Below, piece after piece: positions 17,771 to 25,452 of a stretch of DNA of 32,125 nt. The position numbers and the translations under genes are program-made. This stretch comes from Domibacillus epiphyticus (GTDB lineage Bacteria; Bacillota; Bacilli; Bacillales; Domibacillaceae): the NCBI RefSeq assembly GCF_001975785.1, contig NZ_MSFI01000004.1, positions 1-32,125 of the forward strand. The letters run 5' to 3'. The notes beneath the pieces are model-generated. The model saw nothing but the letters and a program-made list of their open reading frames with translations, made no database searches and was not told the origin of the DNA. The stretch's first letter is position 1. Each line of letters opens with the position of its first letter.

Positions 17771-17803
17771 AAAGCAGAGATCTTAACATAAGATCTCCGC
17801 TTT
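17771..17803 (-). terminator. Terminator after the SpoIIP-like gene
   Basis: A long stem (AAAGCAGAGATCTTA with TAAGATCTCCGCTTT, one A/C mismatch, three-base loop) ends in Ts on the minus strand. It separates the amidase gene from the response regulator gene downstream, which must therefore have its own promoter between about 17680 and 17770. Confidence 0.88.
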
Positions 17804-17858
17804 GTTTGTATATCATTATCATTCAGCAGCACCGGCAATAAAGCATTCTTTATGGTCT

Positions 17859-18917
17859 TTACTTTTCTCCATGCCAGTAATAATCGCTTAACGCATTAGC
17901 AAACACTTCGACAGTTCGGGAAATCTCTTCTGCGGTGTTATCGACCCCGCCCATTTCCACAATGACAGAACGCGGGGCTAAATCCTGATTATAGACGCCG
18001 TTCCCCTGGCTGCTGTCTTTAGTCAGTATTCCTTTTGATAAACCGGGAAGTTTGGCGTTGATCTGTTGGTGTAAACCTTCTGTGAACGAAAGGTTCTTTT
18101 CATAGTCCTCATGCCCCGTCCCAACCACAAAGAGCATGCGCGCATACTTTTCACCATTCTTTTCTATTGTGGTAGACGATTTGCGCAAGGAGTCCCGGTG
18201 GATATCCAAAAAGATGTCCAGATCTTTGTTTGCTTTCTTTGCAGCCCGTACATGGTCCCGTGACAGAAGATAAGAACTGCCATACTTTAAGCCCTTCGCA
18301 TCTAATTCTTCCACAATATCTACAGAGTTTGCCTTCGTCCCTATGCCTCTTCGTTCTAGTGCCCGTTCAAGCATTTCTCCCACCAATGTGATGTTTGCTT
18401 TCGGATGAAAAGCATCTTCTGGTTGATCCGTGTATTTTAAGTAGGGCAAAAAAGATTCCCGGCTATGCGTGTGGTACACATAGACAACTTCTTTGCCATA
18501 AGTTGAATGGGAACGGTCAAGGTCTTTCGGCGCTTTTACATTTTCAAACAGCGCCTCAACGTTTTTAAACGAGAGCTCCCTCTCTTTCAACAAATCTTTC
18601 ATATCCGGCTGAAATTCATCCCGTTCCTCTAAATCCAATAATCTTCCATTTTCGCTTTCTTCGGGAGGTTTATCTGAAAAGCCGTTTTGTTCATTTGATT
18701 TGTCAGGAAAAATAGGTAGAACATCCAGTTTGGATAAGGACTCTACATTCTTAAGCAGTTTATTTTCTTTCATTTCTTCCCGCCCATAAAAAAAGGGGAA
18801 GAATAAAACAAACAAGAGCCAAAAAATAAATAGAATAATAGCCAAATATAACAACATTCTTAGGAGAGATCTTATTTTCCTTCTCTTCACTGTGTTTTTC
18901 TCGCTGTTGGAATGCAT
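17859..18917 (-). CDS. SpoIIP-like membrane-anchored peptidoglycan amidase
   Basis: A 352-residue protein of the SpoIIP/N-acetylmuramoyl-L-alanine amidase family, which cleaves the stem peptide from peptidoglycan. One membrane segment lies at about 19-44, followed by a charged linker (45-140) and the amidase domain (about 143-350). Likely zinc ligands are in VYHTHSRESF (H149 or H151, E154) and LDIHRDS (H240); the catalytic Glu is probably E321 in SVIVEMGG. It is shorter than the usual 400-residue SpoIIP. It does not sit beside gpr as spoIIP usually does, but between a two-component system and a CcdA-like gene. It is therefore probably a second, specialised copy. ATG lies six bases after AAGGAAGG. 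Confidence 0.87.
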   Translation of the reverse strand: MHSNSEKNTVKRRKIRSLLRMLLYLAIILFIFWLLFVLFFPFFYGREEMKENKLLKNVESLSKLDVLPIFPDKSNEQNGFSDKPPEESENGRLLDLEERDEFQPDMKDLLKERELSFKNVEALFENVKAPKDLDRSHSTYGKEVVYVYHTHSRESFLPYLKYTDQPEDAFHPKANITLVGEMLERALERRGIGTKANSVDIVEELDAKGLKYGSSYLLSRDHVRAAKKANKDLDIFLDIHRDSLRKSSTTIEKNGEKYARMLFVVGTGHEDYEKNLSFTEGLHQQINAKLPGLSKGILTKDSSQGNGVYNQDLAPRSVIVEMGGVDNTAEEISRTVEVFANALSDYYWHGEK

Positions 18918-19043
18918 TTAGTACCTTCCTTTATCTGAGTATGAAGGATGTTAATCAAAAACCATTCTTGTCGTTTATATCGGTTCGTTTATACGATTTC
19001 TTACCCCATTTGTTCCAAGCGCAATAAATGGTTTCCGATTAAC

Positions 19044-19769
19044 CTATAAATAAATAATCATATCTATTATCCCAATTAAGATTAATACAACCCCGGTCAT
19101 TTTTTGAATAACACTCCCTGCTTTTCTACTTTTCCCCATGATGGTTTTATCAATTTCCAAAAACCAGATCACAAACATAATCGCTATCAGAGGAATTGTG
19201 GTTCCTATCGCAAAGACACTCGGTAGGATAAACCCGAATGAAACGGAAAAAGTCAAAGGCATGAGGGTTACAAAGAAAAGGACAAACATGGTTGGGCAAA
19301 ATGCTAAGGAAAAACTGACACCCATTAAAAATGAACCGATTTTTCCCTTTAACAGTTTAGAAGGGATTTCGCCAAATGAAAAAGCCTTTTTCCATTTGAT
19401 GAATTCTAATAAAAAGAGCCCGACAAAAATGAGTAAAGGTCCAATTATCTTCCTAAACCAAGGGAAAAACAGCGTCAGCGTTTGTTCAATTTGGCTTCCG
19501 ACTACCCAGACGATCAATCCCAGCGCACTGAATACGAACATTTTTCCTAATAGGAATAAAAAGATATGAGACCATAATACACCTCTCCGAAAGGAACTGT
19601 TCCCATAAATCATTAAGGCACTCCCGTTTGCCGTCAGTTGGCATGGAACAAGCGCGCCGACAAATCCTAAAATTAATGCTGCTGCAATCGAAATATTTTC
19701 CACTTGGTGGAACCAGTTTAAGAAAGGCTGTGTAACATAATTGCTGAATGTATTGAGAACATTGTACAT
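19044..19769 (-). CDS. CcdA/DsbD-like (UreH_2-type) membrane protein
   Basis: A 241-residue protein with six or seven membrane segments. It has the two membrane cysteines expected of CcdA/DsbD-type thiol-electron carriers: Cys43 in GALVPCQLTANGSAL and Cys158 in SLAFCPTMFVLFF, each beside a proline in matching half-repeats. Such proteins move reducing power across the membrane to thioredoxin-like or metallochaperone partners, but related UreH_2/TauE-like proteins move metals or anions, so the exact role is open. The ribosome site (GAGGG, ten bases before ATG) is modest. It lies upstream of the SpoIIP-like gene on the same strand with a 126-base gap. Confidence 0.78.
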   Translation of the reverse strand: MYNVLNTFSNYVTQPFLNWFHQVENISIAAALILGFVGALVPCQLTANGSALMIYGNSSFRRGVLWSHIFLFLLGKMFVFSALGLIVWVVGSQIEQTLTLFFPWFRKIIGPLLIFVGLFLLEFIKWKKAFSFGEIPSKLLKGKIGSFLMGVSFSLAFCPTMFVLFFVTLMPLTFSVSFGFILPSVFAIGTTIPLIAIMFVIWFLEIDKTIMGKSRKAGSVIQKMTGVVLILIGIIDMIIYL

Positions 19770-19983
19770 TTCGGTCCGTCCCTCATTCGTGTTTTATCTC
19801 ATTTTATCGAGGATTCTAGTCAAAATTTAAACCATCTCTTATTTTGGATAAAGCATATTATAGTACATAAATTTGAAGAAAGTGTGGAAAAAGAAAAAAG
19901 CCAGCCTCTGCGAACTAACTTTTAGTCTTGGTTGTATATTTGGACTTTGGACCCTGGTAATGTACAATAGCATAATAAAAGTG

Positions 19984-20010
19984 AAGTGGCACAGTTTCTA
20001 TGCACCACTT
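19984..20010 (-). terminator. Terminator after the second two-component operon
   Basis: AAGTGGCACA at 19984-19993 pairs with TGCACCACTT at 20001-20010 (two wobble pairs, seven-base loop). It starts at the stop codon of the small membrane protein gene and has T-rich flanks in both directions. Confidence 0.8.
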
Positions 20011-20229
20011 TTATTTTTTCTTTCTAGTTTTATTTTTTCTTCTGTTAAAACCTATATAAAAAACAACGAGAAAAATCGGAACAACCATAAAGATGCAAAT
20101 TCCTAGGAAGGATTCAAAAAAATGATGCAGTGGATTTTGCGAGTGAAACGCTGTACTCGACATAGTAAGACACACTATACCCATTATAATAAAAAATACT
20201 GGCACCATTACATTGGCTGCTTTTTTCAT
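20011..20229 (-). CDS. Small two-segment membrane protein coupled to a histidine kinase
   Basis: A 72-residue protein with two hydrophobic segments (about 6-25 and 38-60) and a strongly basic C-terminal tail (RRKNKTRKKK). Its ATG overlaps the stop of the upstream histidine kinase gene as ATGA, and a terminator follows immediately; both argue it is a real third gene of the two-component operon. I recognise no family. Small membrane proteins in such positions often modulate the kinase, but that is inference here. Confidence 0.65.
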   Translation of the reverse strand: MKKAANVMVPVFFIIMGIVCLTMSSTAFHSQNPLHHFFESFLGICIFMVVPIFLVVFYIGFNRRKNKTRKKK

Positions 20230-21638
20230 TTATCTTTACTCACTTCTTCATTGGCAGGCAAAGAAAGGATAAAGGTAGTCCCTTCTCCAGAAATGCTTCT
20301 GAAGTCAATCTTCCCACCAAGTAATTCCACCAAATTTTTCACTATTGCGAGTCCTAAACCCGTGCCTCCAGACGCTCTTGACCGCGATTTGTCCACCCGA
20401 TAGAAACGTTCAAAAACAAAGGGCGCATCCTCTTCTGGTATTCCCATTCCATAATCATGGAGGAATATCTCAACGCTCTGTTTATGGACTTTTGTATAGA
20501 TGTCTACACGAGATTCTGGATTACTGTATCTTATAGCATTTTCGATTAAATTAATCAAAATTTGTTCTAGGCGAACGCCATCGGTATAAAGTACCGGATA
20601 ATCACGAGATGTGTCTATTCGTATATCCATTTTTTTCTCCGCTGCTTTAAGAGACACTTTTTTAACTGAACTGGTTAAAACGTCTCCAAGATCAAACCAT
20701 TCATAATTTAATTCTAATTTACCTTCTTCCATTTTGGCCAGTTCAAACAAATCATTTATTAGCATTGTTAATCGTCTTGATTCTTCAGTTATAATTGATA
20801 AATACTGTTCCCTCTCTTTTTCATTATGAACAAGTCCATCTCTTAATACTTCCGAATACCCTTTTATATAGGAAATAGGGGTGCGCAACTCGTGTGAGAT
20901 ATTGGCAAAGAACTCTCTTCGATTCGTCCTATATTCTTCAAGTTCTCTTCCTAAATCTGTAATTGCATGTGCAAGGCTGCCTACTTCATCCTTTGTCGAA
21001 AATAGCAGCTTTGTTTTTAATTTCCCTTTTGCAATCTCCCGTGTTGCTCTCTCCATTTGTAAAAGTGGGTACGATAATTTTCTGGATACAAAAAAGGTAA
21101 AACCAATAGCCATAAATAAAGCACCCATAACAGAGATCATCAGCCAAAGACGAACCTGTTCTATCGAGTTATTGACCTCCGCCATACTTGAAACAACCAC
21201 AAGTCCACCAGCTACTTCTTTATTCACAATAATTGGCTTGCCTGAAAGAAAATAGTCCTGAGACCGCGTTCCATTATATTCGAACCCTACTGTTTCATTC
21301 TTGGCGATTGGTTTATATATATCTTCTGGCACCTGAGCTCCTTCTTTAAACCCCAATATACCTGTACTTTTTAGGATATTGCCTTCCATATTAAAAACAA
21401 ACATCTCTGTGTTCGTTAGTTCTGATATCATCACAAACATATGATAGGAGCTAGTATCTTCCACACTTGAAATAGTCGTTGAATATTCAGATGCAAAACG
21501 TTCAAGCTGTTCTTGTTTCTGATTCACATAAAAAGCTGTAAACATTTGATCAATGGTATAAACCAATGGAAAAAGAACGGCTAAAAACAGCACCATGATA
21601 GTTATCCCAAGCTTAATGGTTATACTATTCATTTTCAT
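20226..21638 (-). CDS. Sensor histidine kinase (second pair)
   Basis: A 470-residue membrane kinase: membrane segment 1 at about 10-30, sensor domain at about 31-163, segment 2 at about 164-185, HAMP at about 185-238, and HisKA with His249 in FFANISHELRTPISYI. The ATPase domain has an N box (QILINLIENAIRYS), HDYGMGIP and GGTGLGLAIV. It overlaps its regulator gene by four bases and the small membrane protein gene by four bases. Its layout and most of its landmarks (including the stretch FVSRKLS after segment 2) match the kinase at 15596-16981, so the two pairs look like products of a duplication. Confidence 0.93.
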   Translation of the reverse strand: MKMNSITIKLGITIMVLFLAVLFPLVYTIDQMFTAFYVNQKQEQLERFASEYSTTISSVEDTSSYHMFVMISELTNTEMFVFNMEGNILKSTGILGFKEGAQVPEDIYKPIAKNETVGFEYNGTRSQDYFLSGKPIIVNKEVAGGLVVVSSMAEVNNSIEQVRLWLMISVMGALFMAIGFTFFVSRKLSYPLLQMERATREIAKGKLKTKLLFSTKDEVGSLAHAITDLGRELEEYRTNRREFFANISHELRTPISYIKGYSEVLRDGLVHNEKEREQYLSIITEESRRLTMLINDLFELAKMEEGKLELNYEWFDLGDVLTSSVKKVSLKAAEKKMDIRIDTSRDYPVLYTDGVRLEQILINLIENAIRYSNPESRVDIYTKVHKQSVEIFLHDYGMGIPEEDAPFVFERFYRVDKSRSRASGGTGLGLAIVKNLVELLGGKIDFRSISGEGTTFILSLPANEEVSKDK

Positions 21639-22351
21639 AGTGTTTCATTCGGCTCTTGAAATTTGTAGCCCACTCCCCACACGGTTTGAAGCGGGTTATA
21701 GCGGGATCCCTTTTTTTTAATTTTAAAGCGGATATTTTTAATATGGCTGTCCACCGTTCTGGTATCTCTTGAATCGTTGTACCCCCATATAACATCCAGG
21801 AGAACCTCTCTTGTGAAGACACGTTTTGGGTTAGAGGCAATGGTATGAAGCAATTCATATTCTTTTCGGGTCAAGTCTAATTCCTCCCCTGCCAGAAAGA
21901 CGCTATGGCCTTGTTGATCAATCTTGAAAAAACCATCTCCATATATAATAACCTCTTCATTTTCATCCTTATTTTCACCATTTCCAATAAGTTCTGACCT
22001 TCTTAACAAGGCTTTTACCCGGGCTAAAAGTTCTTCCGGTTCAAATGGTTTAATAAGATAATCGTCCGCTCCAATTTCGAGTCCGTGAACTTTGTCTTTT
22101 AACTCATTCCTTGCTGTTAACATAAGAATAGGGAGTGCTTTAGACGATCTAACTTGTTTGCATACCTCCCAGCCATCCATTCCCGGCATCATAATATCCA
22201 AAATGATTAAATCAAAAGAATACGTTCTCACTTTGTCGACCGCTTCTTCCCCGTCAGTTGCCTCTACAATTTCATAGTCTTTTGATAAATAAATTTTAAG
22301 CAGGTTTCTCATATTCCATTCATCATCGACAATCAACAATTTCTTTTTCAT
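21635..22351 (-). CDS. OmpR/PhoB-family response regulator (second pair)
   Basis: A 238-residue regulator with receiver residues D9/D10, phosphorylation site D52 (IILDIMMPGMDG), T79 and K101. The C-terminal winged helix has LTRKEYELLHTIASNPKRVF and TVDSHIKNIRFKIK, ending in VWGVGYKF. The start follows a GAGGAGAG-type site in the region before ATG 22351. It heads a three-gene operon with the kinase and the small membrane protein. DNA targets are unknown; no clear direct repeats were seen upstream. Confidence 0.93.
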   Translation of the reverse strand: MKKKLLIVDDEWNMRNLLKIYLSKDYEIVEATDGEEAVDKVRTYSFDLIILDIMMPGMDGWEVCKQVRSSKALPILMLTARNELKDKVHGLEIGADDYLIKPFEPEELLARVKALLRRSELIGNGENKDENEEVIIYGDGFFKIDQQGHSVFLAGEELDLTRKEYELLHTIASNPKRVFTREVLLDVIWGYNDSRDTRTVDSHIKNIRFKIKKKGSRYNPLQTVWGVGYKFQEPNETL

Positions 22352-22608
22352 TCTTTCTCTCCTCAGACTGTCAAATCTTTATTTCATTCACAAAAGGAAG
22401 GTAAAAACGGTGCTTATACTGAAAATGTATCCACAACCAGCACTGATTTATTCCAAACTCCGATGTTAAACTAATTCTATAGTATTGCAGTTTGTATTAG
22501 ATATAAAAGATTAGTGCACTTATGACTTATGGAAAATCTTCCACTATAACTTATTTAATTTAATAATTCTAAAATGTATAGGCTTTGTGGATTGTAGAAA
22601 AAGCCTTG

Positions 22609-22656
22609 AAAAAAAACGAAATGATCCTCAAACACTTCAGATATGGAGAGTTTGAG
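22609..22656 (-). terminator. Probable terminator of the toxin mRNA
   Basis: CTCAAAC at 22627-22633 pairs with GTTTGAG at 22650-22656, extended by CT/AG across a single mismatch. On the minus strand it is followed after ten bases by eight Ts (22609-22616). It lies 90 bases past the toxin stop, so the toxin message would span the whole antitoxin RNA. Confidence 0.55.
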
Positions 22657-22699
22657 ACATTGGATAAATAATTTTAGTTATTCACTGCTTCACGTATAA

Positions 22700-22727
22700 T
22701 TGACAGGTAGATTCATATACATAAGAA
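22700..22727 (+). promoter_or_regulatory. Promoter of the antisense antitoxin RNA
   Basis: A perfect -35 box TTGACA (22700-22705), a 16-base spacer and a -10 box TAAGAA (22722-22727). Transcription would start near 22733 and run toward the toxin gene. Confidence 0.6.
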
Positions 22728-22732
22728 GACTG

Positions 22733-22840
22733 CGGGTCTGCTAACACTAACAGTCTTGCAGAATTCCCTTCAAGGGATCAGCATATAAGTGAAACGGTAA
22801 TCCACTCCTTGCTTGCCGGCTCAAGTGTGGATTACTTTTT
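22733..22840 (+). ncRNA. Antisense RNA, type I antitoxin candidate
   Basis: About 108 bases from the promoter at 22700-22727 to a strong terminator, with no reading frame of note. The terminator stem is GTAATCCAC (22797-22805) with GTGGATTAC (22827-22835) and an inner CTTG/CAAG helix, followed by TTTTT. The RNA is fully complementary to the last third or more of the toxin coding sequence, so the two transcripts converge and overlap at their 3' ends. This is how RatA, SR4 and SR5 lie against txpA, bsrG and bsrE in Bacillus subtilis. In those pairs the duplex is cut by RNase III and translation is blocked. The start point is an estimate. Confidence 0.75.
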
Positions 22841-22914
22841 AGTGCCAAAGAGACTATGGACACAATCAAACTAGCAAATGCGATCATTAGCATAAGTGCT
22901 TGAAAAGCAGTCAC
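22747..22914 (-). CDS. BsrE/TxpA-type hydrophobic peptide toxin
   Basis: A 55-residue peptide started by GTG, seven to eight bases behind AAAGGGGG. Residues 4-24 are a single membrane segment, FQALMLMIAFASLIVSIVSL; this matches the FQALMLML- opening of BsrE and the YESLM- opening of BsrG and TxpA, the holin-like toxin family. The tail is longer and partly basic (KSNPHLSRQARSG, then LYADPLKGILQDC), as in TxpA. Such peptides insert in the membrane and harm the cell envelope when not silenced. The antisense RNA at 22733-22840 covers the 3' part. The strong ribosome site fits the high translation of these toxins. The promoter is not certain; a TACACT-like -10 near 22962-22967 is possible. Confidence 0.85.
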   Translation of the reverse strand: MTAFQALMLMIAFASLIVSIVSLALKSNPHLSRQARSGLPFHLYADPLKGILQDC

Positions 22915-23028
22915 GGGCAGCACCCCCTTTCATAGAGGGAATGCTGGTCACCCTTAATAGTGTATCTCTATAAAAACGAAACACGATCGTTCATCCGAAT
23001 GGCTTTATTTAATTAAAATGAACGAGCA

Positions 23029-24318
23029 TTAGTGGCCTCCATGACCTTCCCCATCTTCCTGGACAATCTCAAGCTTGTCATCAATGATGCCTTGAGTTTC
23101 AAATGGGATCGATTCTTGGCCGCTAATAATAAAACCGTGATTATATGGACCCGCCGTTGGATCCTCTTTAAAGGTGGGTTTTATTGATGCTAGAAAATTA
23201 TATACAGGTTCCGTTACCTGTCCGTTTTCCAGCCAAATTAACGGCGCATGTTTCCCACGATGTGAAAAAGGCGCTGCGGCTATAGCAAGTTCCGGTGTTG
23301 CAGTAGAAATAAAGGATATTCCGTGCCCTGAATCTGTCAACCCCCATCCAAAAGCGTTATCCTCATCTCTAAATTTTGCAAATTCAACGGAGTTTGAAAC
23401 TGGATCTTCACCAGCAATCCGTGTTACGTTTCCGTAATCAGCGAGCTCTTTTTCTATTTCTTTTGAAACAATGGATTCAGGTCCCAAAATATACATATTG
23501 GCCTCTTCTCTTTCTTGCAATGCCTGTTTCGTAATGTCAGGGATGCCATCTTTTGTTACATATAAAATAGGCTCTGGCATGTGAGAAATCCAGTTGATGG
23601 CTGGTAATGAGTAAGCTTTTGCCTCTTCCTCTGCTGAAACGATAATCACACCTTTCGGAAACTCTCCGCCGGATATCTCGGCATATTTCTGATCTACCGC
23701 CGCAGCAAATTGTGCTGGCTCTGTTCCGTCAATTGCTTCAACTTTATAGCCGTTCAATTGCTTAGCAACATTTTCATAAATCCCACCCATAACCATCACT
23801 TGGGTTCCGTCTGAGGTTCCTTTTGGATTCAATCGTTTGATCTCATTTAACGTTTTTGCCGATAACTTGTCTTTTTCCGTAAGTAAGACAGGCCCATCAG
23901 TCGGATTGTGTATCAAATCGGCAGCGGCTAATCCAACCTGCCAATTATTGTTCGGAACTAGAATAACCGCCCCTGGCTGATTCTCTTCGTGTGTTGCCGG
24001 CCAAACTATTTGTGATATAAGGATAGACGCGTCGATTGGATCTTGGGTATCCAAACGGGTTGTATTTTTCGTATTTACAGTTAGACGATTTCCCTGAGCA
24101 TACTCATTCATTTTTTCCGGGGGCATTGCATATTCTATTAATTTTTCTTCGGATACTCCGCTTCTGTTTCCGCCTTCCTCATCATCCATATGATCCATGT
24201 TCCCATGATCCATTCCATCCATATTTTTGTCTTCTTGATTTGAATCACCATTTCCACATGCCGCAAGTACTGCTGATAATGCTGTTATCAACACGAATCC
24301 TTTAAATCTCCGTTTCAT
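23029..24318 (-). CDS. Lipoprotein with cell-wall-binding-2 repeats and a His/Met/Asp-rich N-terminus
   Basis: A 429-residue exported lipoprotein. The signal peptide ends in the lipobox LAAC (Cys21). Residues about 29-45 (MDGMDHGNMDHMDD) are rich in Met, His and Asp, and the C-terminus ends GEGHGGH, both suggesting metal (copper-like) binding. The body has CW_binding_2 (Pfam PF04122-type) repeats, such as VILVPNNNWQVGLAAADLI with PVLLTEKDKLS and VMVMGG, then a second with EPILYVTKDGIPD and MYILGPESIV. Such repeats attach proteins to the cell wall. The ATG at 24318 lies six bases after GGAGGCG; a longer frame upstream lacks a ribosome site. The link to the nearby two-component system is inference. 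Confidence 0.82.
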   Translation of the reverse strand: MKRRFKGFVLITALSAVLAACGNGDSNQEDKNMDGMDHGNMDHMDDEEGGNRSGVSEEKLIEYAMPPEKMNEYAQGNRLTVNTKNTTRLDTQDPIDASILISQIVWPATHEENQPGAVILVPNNNWQVGLAAADLIHNPTDGPVLLTEKDKLSAKTLNEIKRLNPKGTSDGTQVMVMGGIYENVAKQLNGYKVEAIDGTEPAQFAAAVDQKYAEISGGEFPKGVIIVSAEEEAKAYSLPAINWISHMPEPILYVTKDGIPDITKQALQEREEANMYILGPESIVSKEIEKELADYGNVTRIAGEDPVSNSVEFAKFRDEDNAFGWGLTDSGHGISFISTATPELAIAAAPFSHRGKHAPLIWLENGQVTEPVYNFLASIKPTFKEDPTAGPYNHGFIISGQESIPFETQGIIDDKLEIVQEDGEGHGGH

Positions 24319-24338
24319 CTGTATCGCCTCCAATGATT

Positions 24339-24903
24339 TTATTGAAACTTTACCAAACAAATTTGCAGAATTTGTGGATAGGGTTTTTTTAAATGCTTTA
24401 ATTGAACATGTTCATCACATGTTTTCCAGCAATTGAAGTGGATAGATCGAAAGCAAGTGTATGTAAAACCGGATATATAGTTAAATAAAAAATATCTGAA
24501 AGTTTCGGCATCCCCATGTCTTGTGATTTCCTTATAAGGTTCACCGTTGTTATTCTCTCTTAGCAGGGATTCCATTTCTGTATCTTTGAGATTATAGTGT
24601 CTTTTATTGAAACCAACACTTCTTAATGTAGGATGTTCCAATATAGGAAATAAATATCCATCTAATACATTAGTATCGACGAAACGAAAATCAACCAAAT
24701 GGGGAATGTGTTTTTAAATATGAATTAAGACAGAGGACACGAGGTTTTTTGGGAGCAAATAATTCCTCTGTCGGCACAAATTTCTTAGACTGGTCAATAA
24801 ATAAAATCCTTCTTCCGAATATGCCCTTCTGGACACGATATTTCCCTCGTTGCTTTCTGATGAAAGAATGACAACTTTGCGATTATTTACATCAATCGCC
24901 CAT
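24339..24903 (-). pseudogene. Decayed gene of unknown family
   Basis: A near-perfect ribosome site (AGGAGG at 24912-24917) stands eight bases before an ATG at 24903, but that frame stops after three codons. One base off, a frame runs from 24902 to 24339 (about 187 codons) and is broken only by one TAA at 24714-24716. It reads AIDVNNRKVVILSSESNEG at the start, then VDFRFVDTNVLDGYLFPIL and DAETFRYFLFNYISG. Removal of one base after ATG and one nonsense change would give a normal gene, so I read it as a relic. I do not recognise the family. Its end approaches the upstream region of the lipoprotein gene. Confidence 0.4.
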
Positions 24904-24929
24904 TTGTACGTCCTCCTGATTGAAAGACT

Positions 24930-24960
24930 GTATTTTGCAATTCGGAATCTTGCAAAATAC
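24930..24960. repeat. Perfect 11-bp inverted repeat
   Basis: GTATTTTGCAA (24930-24940), a nine-base loop and TTGCAAAATAC (24950-24960). It has no T run of terminator type, and a matching pair of half-sites occurs at 26600-26650 on the other side of the binding-protein gene. It could be an insertion-element end, a small mobile repeat or a protein-binding site. Confidence 0.7.
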
Positions 24961-25395
24961 CGTGATCAGAGCGCTTTGCTTTTCGTTTTTTTAGTAACAT
25001 GAATAAAAAAATCCCTACGTTAAAAAACGCACAGCTTTTGGAGTGTACAATCTTCACCAGCGGCAATAAGCCTACAGTTTATTTTTGGAAAATGGTTTAA
25101 GTCAGTGGGAAAAGAAGTCTACTTTCTTTCTCTTCTACTGTATACATGTTCTCTGACATATACAGATCTACATTACTGCTCCCATTTTTTATTGCTTGTT
25201 CCACAGCTTTTAACCTTTTCTGTTTATCAGGTCCAGCAAGCAGAGGCTCCTCTCGATGAGCAAGGTGACATTGAGGCGATTACATTTCAAGTAACGCATA
25301 AAGGGAAGTTATCACCGGAACAAAAGATAGATTTGCCTCCATCATTTGCATTCATCCTGCCGTCGGGAGTTAACATCCCGCCTCCATAAAAAAGA
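24961..25395. other. Intergenic stretch with a doubtful small plus-strand frame
   Basis: A 94-codon plus-strand frame at 25105-25389 has a hydrophobic start and an orderly tail (DIEAITFQVTHKGKLSPEQ, then PSGVNIPPP) that reads like protein. It lacks a ribosome site, and its start is not typical. It may be the end of a decayed secreted-protein gene. I do not call it a gene. Confidence 0.3.
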
Positions 25396-25437
25396 GGGCT
25401 GTCCCTCGTCCGTTATCACCGACTTTCGGGACAGCCC
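25396..25437 (-). terminator. Rho-independent terminator of the binding-protein gene
   Basis: GGGCTGTCCC at 25396-25405 pairs with GGGACAGCCC at 25428-25437, with a T run on the minus strand, 15 bases past the stop codon of the binding-protein gene. Confidence 0.88.
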
Positions 25438-25452
25438 CTGATTTCCTTTCTC

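Noticed and set aside
17808-17824. TATCATTATCATTCA resembling half a Fur box
   Set aside because: Only one half matches, and it lies between the SpoIIP-like gene stop and its terminator, not before a promoter.
19873-20106. 77-codon plus-strand frame with hydrophobic segments
   Set aside because: It lies opposite the coupled small membrane protein and its terminator; the minus-strand gene has better start and context.
22092-22277. 61-codon plus-strand frame inside the response regulator gene
   Set aside because: A shadow of the second response regulator; no ribosome site.
25105-25389. 94-codon plus-strand frame ending before a terminator
   Set aside because: No ribosome site, and the terminator's T run serves the minus strand. 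The tail looks protein-like, so it was noted only as a possible relic.
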